Assembly (NCBI RefSeq): GCF_002927045.1
Contig: NZ_PRDW01000014.1
Location: forward strand, 1-61,721
Length of the DNA: 61,721 nt
Reading direction: 5' to 3'
Source: Mycetohabitans endofungorum
GTDB lineage: Bacteria > Pseudomonadota > Gammaproteobacteria > Burkholderiales > Burkholderiaceae
Each line of letters opens with the position of its first letter. Within the stretch, counting starts at the first letter, position 1. The position numbers were made by a program, and so were the translations under genes. Shown piece by piece: positions 56,574 to 61,721 of the stretch. Under the pieces are notes generated by a model, which did not search any database, was not told the DNA's origin, and saw only the letters and a list, made by a program, of their open reading frames with translations.

Positions 56574-56640
56574 GGCAAAAAGCACGCGAAAAGCCACTCA
56601 AATAGTCATCCATGCCGCGCTGCGGCCATCGCCGCACGCG

Positions 56641-57945
56641 TCAATGCCCCTGCTCACCGATCAACGCGACTGAATCGAACGCGCGCTGGTTTGCTGCGTG
56701 CCGGCGCATTACGCACCACATGGTCAGGCACACAAGGGTGCCGAACAGCACGATCACCAGCTGGATCGGCACGTTGAACCAGATGAGCACAGCGTACAGG
56801 CACAGCATCACGAGCACCGACAGATTCTCGTTGAAGTTCTGTACCGCGATTGAATGGCCGGCGGACAGTAGCACATGCCCGCGGTGCTGCAGCAGCGCAT
56901 TCATCGGAACGACGAAAAAGCCTGACATGCCGCCGACCACCATGAGGAAAGCATACGCGCATATCAGGTAGGCGGGCACCCGGATGTGGCCAATGTGCCA
57001 TGCCCAGTCGGATGGAAATAATTCCCGGGTATAGAATGACATCGTCATGACCAGCAGACCCATCACGATACCGACGGGCAGTACCGTCAGCGAGCGCTTG
57101 AGCGGCACGCGCGTGGCCGCGAGCATTGCGCCGCCGGCCACGCCGACCGCGACCACGGCTTGCAGCACGGCACCTTCGGACAGCGTCATGCCGAGCGATA
57201 CCTCGGCCCATTTAAGCACGATGAACTGCAACGTAGCGCCAGCGCCCCAGAACAAGGTGGTGACCGCCAGCGAGATCTGGCCGAGCTTGTCGCGCCACAG
57301 CGCGCCGAAGCACTCGGCAAAGTCACGGATCAGCCGGATTGGCCGGTGTTGCTGCTGTGGGTAGCGTGCGCCGGTGTCCGGTATCCACAGATTGAACACC
57401 GCAGCCAGTGCGTACACGGACATGATCACCACAATTGCCGATTCTGCCGCGGTGTGGGCGAACGACAAGTGCCGCAGCAACAGTTGTGCGATGTGCGGAC
57501 TGATCAGCGCGCCACCCATCACGGTGCCCAGGATGATCGACGCGACGGTCGTTCCCTCGATCCAGCCGTTGGCCACTACCAGGCGCTCTGGCGGCAGTAA
57601 CTCGGTCAAGATGCCGTACTTAGCCGGCGAGTACGCGGCCGCGCCGAATCCGACGACACCGTAGGCCAGCAGCGGATGTGCGCCAGTCAACATCGTTACG
57701 CAGCCTACCATCTTAATCGTATTGGTGACGAACATGACGCGGCCTTTCGGCTGCGAGTCTGCAAATGCGCCAACAAAGGCGGCAAGTACCACGTAAGACA
57801 GCACGAAAAACAGCTTCAGCAGCGGCGTCATCCAATTCGGCGCGTGAAGGTCTTTCAGGAGGGCTATCGCAGCGATCAGAAGCGCACTGTCGGCGAGCGA
57901 AGAAAAGAACTGCGCCGCCATGATGGTGTAAAAACCTTTCTTCAT
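56641..57945 (-). CDS. lplT: Lysophospholipid transporter LplT
   Basis: A 434-residue MFS transporter with about twelve hydrophobic helices, importing lysophospholipids across the inner membrane for re-acylation. Family text includes AAQFFSSLADSALLIAAIALL, FSPAKYGILTELLPPERL-type YSPAKYGILTELLP, and WIEGTTVASIILGTVMGG. In E. coli it is fused by operon to aas; no acyltransferase gene follows here. The C-terminus is polar. It is divergent from alr with 200 bases of shared promoter region. Confidence 0.9.
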   Translation of the reverse strand: MKKGFYTIMAAQFFSSLADSALLIAAIALLKDLHAPNWMTPLLKLFFVLSYVVLAAFVGAFADSQPKGRVMFVTNTIKMVGCVTMLTGAHPLLAYGVVGFGAAAYSPAKYGILTELLPPERLVVANGWIEGTTVASIILGTVMGGALISPHIAQLLLRHLSFAHTAAESAIVVIMSVYALAAVFNLWIPDTGARYPQQQHRPIRLIRDFAECFGALWRDKLGQISLAVTTLFWGAGATLQFIVLKWAEVSLGMTLSEGAVLQAVVAVGVAGGAMLAATRVPLKRSLTVLPVGIVMGLLVMTMSFYTRELFPSDWAWHIGHIRVPAYLICAYAFLMVVGGMSGFFVVPMNALLQHRGHVLLSAGHSIAVQNFNENLSVLVMLCLYAVLIWFNVPIQLVIVLFGTLVCLTMWCVMRRHAANQRAFDSVALIGEQGH

Positions 57946-58146
57946 CTGATGCTGAGCTTGATTCCTCTGTCGGCAGCCGCTGTCGGGCTAACCCGTAGCA
58001 TGAGCTGCTCGAAATGGGTTGTGTGCACGGCTTTATAACACGAAAATACGAACGTTCAGAGTTAGCGCTCGCCTCAACGACGCGGATCGCGCCGGCGATC
58101 GTGCACTTAAATCGTTGATTTGCAGCGACATTAAACTACCCAATCT

Positions 58147-59217
58147 ATGCCTCGCCCGCTCCTTGCCACGATTCACACCGCAGCGCTTGCTAACAATCTC
58201 GCCGTTGCCCGCCGCCGTGCCCCGAAGTCCAAGCTCTGGGCCGTTGTCAAGGCCAATGCCTACGGGCATGGCTTGGCGCGCGCGTTCCCCGGCCTGCGTT
58301 CGACCGACGGCTTCGGATTGCTTGACCTCGAAGAAGCGGTCAAGTTGCGCGAATTGGGCTGGGCCGGGCCAATTTTGCTATTAGAGGGTTTTTTTCGTCC
58401 GACCGACATCGATGTGATTGACCGCTACAGCCTGACGACTACCGTGCATTGCGACGAACAATTGCGGATGCTGGAAATGGCGCGTCTGTCCAAGCCGGTC
58501 AACATCCAGTTGAAGATGAACAGCGGCATGAACCGGCTTGGCTATGTGGCCGGCAAGTATCGTGCCGCATGGGAACGCGCGCGCGCGTGCCCCAGCATCG
58601 GCCAGATCACGCTGATGACCCATTTTTCGGATGCCGAGGGCGAAAGCGGCATCCGCCATCAATTAGAAGTGTTTGAACATGGCGCCGAGGGCATTGTAGG
58701 TGCGCGCAGCCTGTCGAACTCGGCTGCGACGCTATGGCATCCGCATGCGCATTTCGACTGGGTGCGTCCCGGCATCATGCTGTATGGCGCGTCGCCGTCC
58801 GGCGTCTCGGCCGCGATCGAGGGCCTTGGCCTGCAGCCGGCGATGACGTTAAGCTCGGAATTGATCGCGGTGCAGACGGTCGAGCCGGGGGACAGCATCG
58901 GCTACGGCTCGACTTTCAAGGCGCGCGAGCGCATGCGTATTGGCATCGTGGCGTGCGGCTACGCGGACGGCTATCCTCGTTGCGCGCCCGAAGGCACGCC
59001 GGTCCAGGTGGGCGGGGTTCGCACGCGGGTTGTCGGTCGAGTGTCGATGGACATGTTGACCGTGGATCTATCCTCGTGTCCGAGCGCGGCTATCGGCAGC
59101 CCAGTAGAGTTGTGGGGGGGCGACGTGCCAATCGACGATGTCGCGGCAGCGTGCGGCACGGTCGGCTACGAATTGATGTGCGCGATCGCGCAACGCGTGT
59201 CGGTGCGCGCAGAATAA
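58147..59217 (+). CDS. alr: Alanine racemase
   Basis: A 356-residue PLP enzyme making D-alanine for peptidoglycan. The Schiff-base Lys35 lies in [15 protein letters not shown]; the second catalytic residue Tyr is in [10 protein letters not shown]; and [16 protein letters not shown] is the conserved substrate loop. Length is normal. The ATG follows a poor ribosome site but the start fits the family. It is followed 15 bases later by radA on the same strand. Confidence 0.96.
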   Translation: MPRPLLATIHTAALANNLAVARRRAPKSKLWAVVKANAYGHGLARAFPGLRSTDGFGLLDLEEAVKLRELGWAGPILLLEGFFRPTDIDVIDRYSLTTTVHCDEQLRMLEMARLSKPVNIQLKMNSGMNRLGYVAGKYRAAWERARACPSIGQITLMTHFSDAEGESGIRHQLEVFEHGAEGIVGARSLSNSAATLWHPHAHFDWVRPGIMLYGASPSGVSAAIEGLGLQPAMTLSSELIAVQTVEPGDSIGYGSTFKARERMRIGIVACGYADGYPRCAPEGTPVQVGGVRTRVVGRVSMDMLTVDLSSCPSAAIGSPVELWGGDVPIDDVAAACGTVGYELMCAIAQRVSVRAE

Positions 59218-59232
59218 CGCGGAGCAGGACGC

Positions 59233-60618
59233 GTGGCAAAAACAAAGACCGTTTTCGTCTGCAATGACTGCGGTGCGCAGTCGCCGAAGTGGCAGGGCCA
59301 GTGCCCATCGTGCCACAGCTGGAACACCCTGGTCGAGTCGGCTGAGTCGACCGCCGCGCCAAACCATCGTTACCAGGCACTTGCCAAGAGCCAGCCGGTG
59401 CGCAAGCTCGCCGAAATCGAAGCGTCGGACGTGCCGCGCTACTCGACTGGCATCGGTGAGTTCGATCGTGTGCTCGGTGGTGGTCTGGTCGCAGGTGGCG
59501 TCGTGCTGATCGGCGGTGATCCCGGTATCGGCAAGTCGACGTTGCTGCTGCAGGCGCTCGCCGAGATCGCGCGCGAGCGGCGTGCGCTGTATATCAGCGG
59601 CGAGGAATCCGGCGCGCAGATCGCGTTGCGCGCACAGCGGCTCGGCTTGCTTGACGCGCCCGCCAGCCGGGTCGGCGACTTGCAACTGCTGGCAGAGATC
59701 CAACTCGAGAAGCTGCAAGCCACGATTGATGCCGTCAAGCCGAATATTGCCGTCGTCGATTCGATCCAGACCATTTACTCGGATGCGCTGAGTTCAGCGC
59801 CTGGCTCCGTGGCGCAAGTGCGTGAGTGCGCGGCGCAACTGACGCGGATCGCCAAGCAATCCGGCGTGACAATTATCATGGTTGGCCACGTGACGAAGGA
59901 GGGCGCGCTTGCCGGCCCCCGGGTGCTCGAGCACATCGTCGATACGGTGCTGTATTTCGAAGGCGACACTCATTCATCGTTCCGGCTGGTGCGGGCGTTC
60001 AAGAACCGCTTCGGCGCGGTCAACGAACTCGGCGTGTTCGCGATGACCGAGCGCGGGCTGCGCGGCGTGGCCAATCCGTCGGCGTTGTTCTTGTCGCAGC
60101 ACGAGCATACGGTTCCTGGCTCGTGCGTGTTGGTCACGCAAGAAGGGTCGCGGCCGTTGCTGGTGGAGGTGCAGGCGCTGGTCGATACGGCGCAGGTGCC
60201 GAACCCGCGTCGGCTGGCCGTAGGCCTGGAGCAAAACCGGCTTGCAATGCTGCTCGCGGTGCTGCACCGGCACGCAGGCATCGCATGCTTCGATCAGGAC
60301 GTCTTCCTGAACGCGGTCGGCGGCGTGAAAATCGCCGAGCCGGCCGCGGACCTGGCCGTGCTGCTCGCGATTCATTCGTCGATGCGCAACAAGCCGTTGC
60401 CTAAGGGGCTGATCGTGTTCGGCGAAGTCGGGTTGGCCGGTGAAATCCGGCCATGCCCGCGTGGCCAGGAGCGCCTGAAGGAGGCCGCCAAGCTCGGCTT
60501 CTCGATTGCATTGATCCCGAAGGCCAATGCGCCGAAGCAGCCAATCGACGGATTGCAGGTGATCGCCGTCGAGCGCATCGAACAGGCGATTGACCGCATT
60601 CGGACGCTGCAGCAATAG
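59233..60618 (+). CDS. radA: DNA repair protein RadA
   Basis: A 461-residue branch-migration/recombination ATPase. The N-terminal zinc finger has CNDCG and CPSCHSW. The RecA-like core has GGDPGIGKSTLLLQ and the RadA-specific KNRFG (FKNRFGAVNELGVFAMTERGL); a Lon-like C-terminal domain spans about 280-460 (PADLAVLLAIHSS, GEVGLAGEIRPC). The start is a GTG at 59233 (GAGCAGGACGC precedes). It follows alr at 15 bases, as in many Burkholderia. Confidence 0.95.
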   Translation: MAKTKTVFVCNDCGAQSPKWQGQCPSCHSWNTLVESAESTAAPNHRYQALAKSQPVRKLAEIEASDVPRYSTGIGEFDRVLGGGLVAGGVVLIGGDPGIGKSTLLLQALAEIARERRALYISGEESGAQIALRAQRLGLLDAPASRVGDLQLLAEIQLEKLQATIDAVKPNIAVVDSIQTIYSDALSSAPGSVAQVRECAAQLTRIAKQSGVTIIMVGHVTKEGALAGPRVLEHIVDTVLYFEGDTHSSFRLVRAFKNRFGAVNELGVFAMTERGLRGVANPSALFLSQHEHTVPGSCVLVTQEGSRPLLVEVQALVDTAQVPNPRRLAVGLEQNRLAMLLAVLHRHAGIACFDQDVFLNAVGGVKIAEPAADLAVLLAIHSSMRNKPLPKGLIVFGEVGLAGEIRPCPRGQERLKEAAKLGFSIALIPKANAPKQPIDGLQVIAVERIEQAIDRIRTLQQ

Positions 60619-60656
60619 GGGGGCACAATGGCTACTCTCGAACGCACCGCCTATCT

Positions 60657-60790
60657 GTGCTTCAGGCGCGGGATCGGATGCTGGCGTTCAACAAGGCGCT
60701 CATCGAACGCGCGATGGGTGCGGAAATGAATTTGCATTTGGGGGCTGCGTTCAAGCGCGTGCGCGTTGGCCGCAAAGTTGTCTTTTTACC
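60657..60790 (+). mobile_element. Possible N-terminal scrap of an IS256-type transposase
   Basis: The frame reads LQARDRMLAFNKALIERAMG and then AEMNLHLGAAFKRV. ALxERAxxAEMNxHLG is the N-terminal helix of IS256-family transposases. The similarity stops after about 35 residues, where the upstream region of the F-box-like gene begins. Weak evidence. Confidence 0.35.
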
Positions 60791-60807
60791 GATTACTGAG
60801 TTTGCCA

Positions 60808-61721
60808 ATGGACTTCGACTTGAATGCCGCTTTAAACCCTCACTCCAGCTACGTGTGCGCAGGGCAGGCTGGCCAACAGCCTGCCGCGTCAGCGCCGCCA
60901 CGACCGTCTTCCAACGACGCGTTGACTCGTCCCTTGCCCACCCGACCGACAACGTATGACGACCTGCCGTCCGAACTGATTGCCCGGATCGGTGACTATG
61001 TACCCATTCAAGACGTGATGCCGTTCGCCACGGTCGATCGCCGCACGTATCATGCGATGCAGACCCGGCGCCTCGTCCACCGCTATTGGCAGCGGGCAAA
61101 ACAGGCCGTCAGCTTGGCGTCAGCCAACCAGCTGCTAGATGAGATGGGGAGCGCGTTGAGCAATCCAGCGCAGTATGCCGAACCTATTGACGCGCTGAGT
61201 CAGCGTCTGCGAGCGTTGCCAAAAGCCGAGCGAGTCGAGGCATTCAAGCGCGTGTTTGCGGCCGCAGAGCGTATCCCGCAGGACGGCATGCGAATACAAA
61301 AAGCGCTATTACGCACTTTTTTTAATTTTCCTCCAAGCCGGCGTGTTGAGCTATTCGACTTCGCTTATGCGATGGTGGAACGGCGCGCGCCCGGGCAAGA
61401 CAATATCTGGGCGGAACTGGCTGACAGTTTGCGGTTTTTTTCGTCTCGCTCACCTTTTGCCGAGCAGCGTTATCAAGCGCTCTTGGCTCGGCTTGCGTCG
61501 TTGAGGGTATCCGAACAAGCGAAGCTCATCCCGGTATTGTCCAATTTGCTCCTTTACTCCAATAAGACAGACCCACGCGTCCCTGAACGCTATGCACTCT
61601 TACGCAGACACGCGTTACAACTGCCGCCCTCTCATCAAGGCGCATCGGTCGGCATGTTAGCGAGTTGCGTACGGATTTTGCCGCAAGCGGAGCAGTTTGC
61701 CCAATACACGCAGATGCGTGA
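60808..61721 (+). CDS. Second F-box-like protein of the MDFD family, open at the window end
   Basis: The frame from ATG 60808 is open for at least 304 codons to the edge of the window. It starts MDFDLNAALNPHSSYV, followed by a Pro/Gln-rich stretch. Residues 50-90 (YDDLPSELIARIGDYVP, DVMPFATVDRRTYHAMQTRRL) are a good F-box-like match. Further on it shares blocks with the protein at 27614-29047: FAYAMVERRAPGQDNIWAEL, and LQLPPSHQGASVGML. The two are paralogs, with GC-richer codon use here. No hrpII box was found upstream; the IS256-like scrap ends just before it. Confidence 0.65.
   Translation, partial: MDFDLNAALNPHSSYVCAGQAGQQPAASAPPRPSSNDALTRPLPTRPTTYDDLPSELIARIGDYVPIQDVMPFATVDRRTYHAMQTRRLVHRYWQRAKQAVSLASANQLLDEMGSALSNPAQYAEPIDALSQRLRALPKAERVEAFKRVFAAAERIPQDGMRIQKALLRTFFNFPPSRRVELFDFAYAMVERRAPGQDNIWAELADSLRFFSSRSPFAEQRYQALLARLASLRVSEQAKLIPVLSNLLLYSNKTDPRVPERYALLRRHALQLPPSHQGASVGMLASCVRILPQAEQFAQYTQMR

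Overview
The window looks like a chromosomal segment of a Burkholderiaceae bacterium. The best fit is the fungal-endosymbiont genus Mycetohabitans (formerly the Burkholderia rhizoxinica group). This is inferred from three things: Burkholderia-type housekeeping genes with strong G/C third-position bias, many decayed genes and transposon scraps, and several effector-like genes, two of which carry an F-box-like motif. No rRNA, tRNA or CRISPR array was seen.

Layout. 1-7.5 kb: end of an HpnL-like membrane protein gene, a small conserved gene, an FMN reductase, a proline iminopeptidase, and eroded genes (WXXGXW lipoprotein, EAL domain, tandem-repeat protein, shortened GNAT), plus a candidate secreted protein behind an hrpII/PIP-like box. 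7.5-16.3 kb: a double-length UvrA-like protein of 1,975 aa directly behind a canonical SOS box, an SDR oxidoreductase, a LysR regulator and a small conserved gene. 16.5-20.5 kb: a PLP decarboxylase and an aminotransferase remnant, bracketed by a 19-nt direct repeat, followed by integrase and IS4 remnants. 20.7-25.2 kb: an HtrA/DegP protease, a NemR-like regulator with two matching operators and its ene-reductase, and a ProQ/FinO RNA chaperone.

25.3-29.1 kb is an accessory block: an AT-rich 628-aa protein with a 54-aa tandem duplication behind two perfect hairpins, and a 477-aa protein with an F-box-like motif. 29.5-38.9 kb: argG, gabD-type dehydrogenase, a broken TetR gene, a hybrid histidine kinase, a PsiD-like phosphatidylserine-decarboxylase-family enzyme, a LysR remnant and an EamA exporter. 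40.4-45.7 kb: TauE/SafE permease, an AT-rich GDPD-like protein whose 5' end overlaps an orphan copy of the F-box family N-terminus, and an orphan phage endolysin/holin pair.

46.3-60.6 kb is mostly ordinary core: glyoxylate shunt (aceB, aceA), DEAD-box helicase, acyl-CoA-binding protein, tsaB-rimI-uracil DNA glycosylase-DUF1853 cluster, thiD, lplT, alr, radA. At 60.8 kb a second F-box-like gene starts and runs off the window end.

The most unusual signal is the dispersed family that begins with MDFD. One copy is complete (27614-29047), one is open to the window edge (60808-61721), and one N-terminal stub is joined out of frame to a GDPD-like gene (43050-43223). These look like effectors aimed at a eukaryotic host. 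No secretion apparatus lies in the window, so secretion is inferred.
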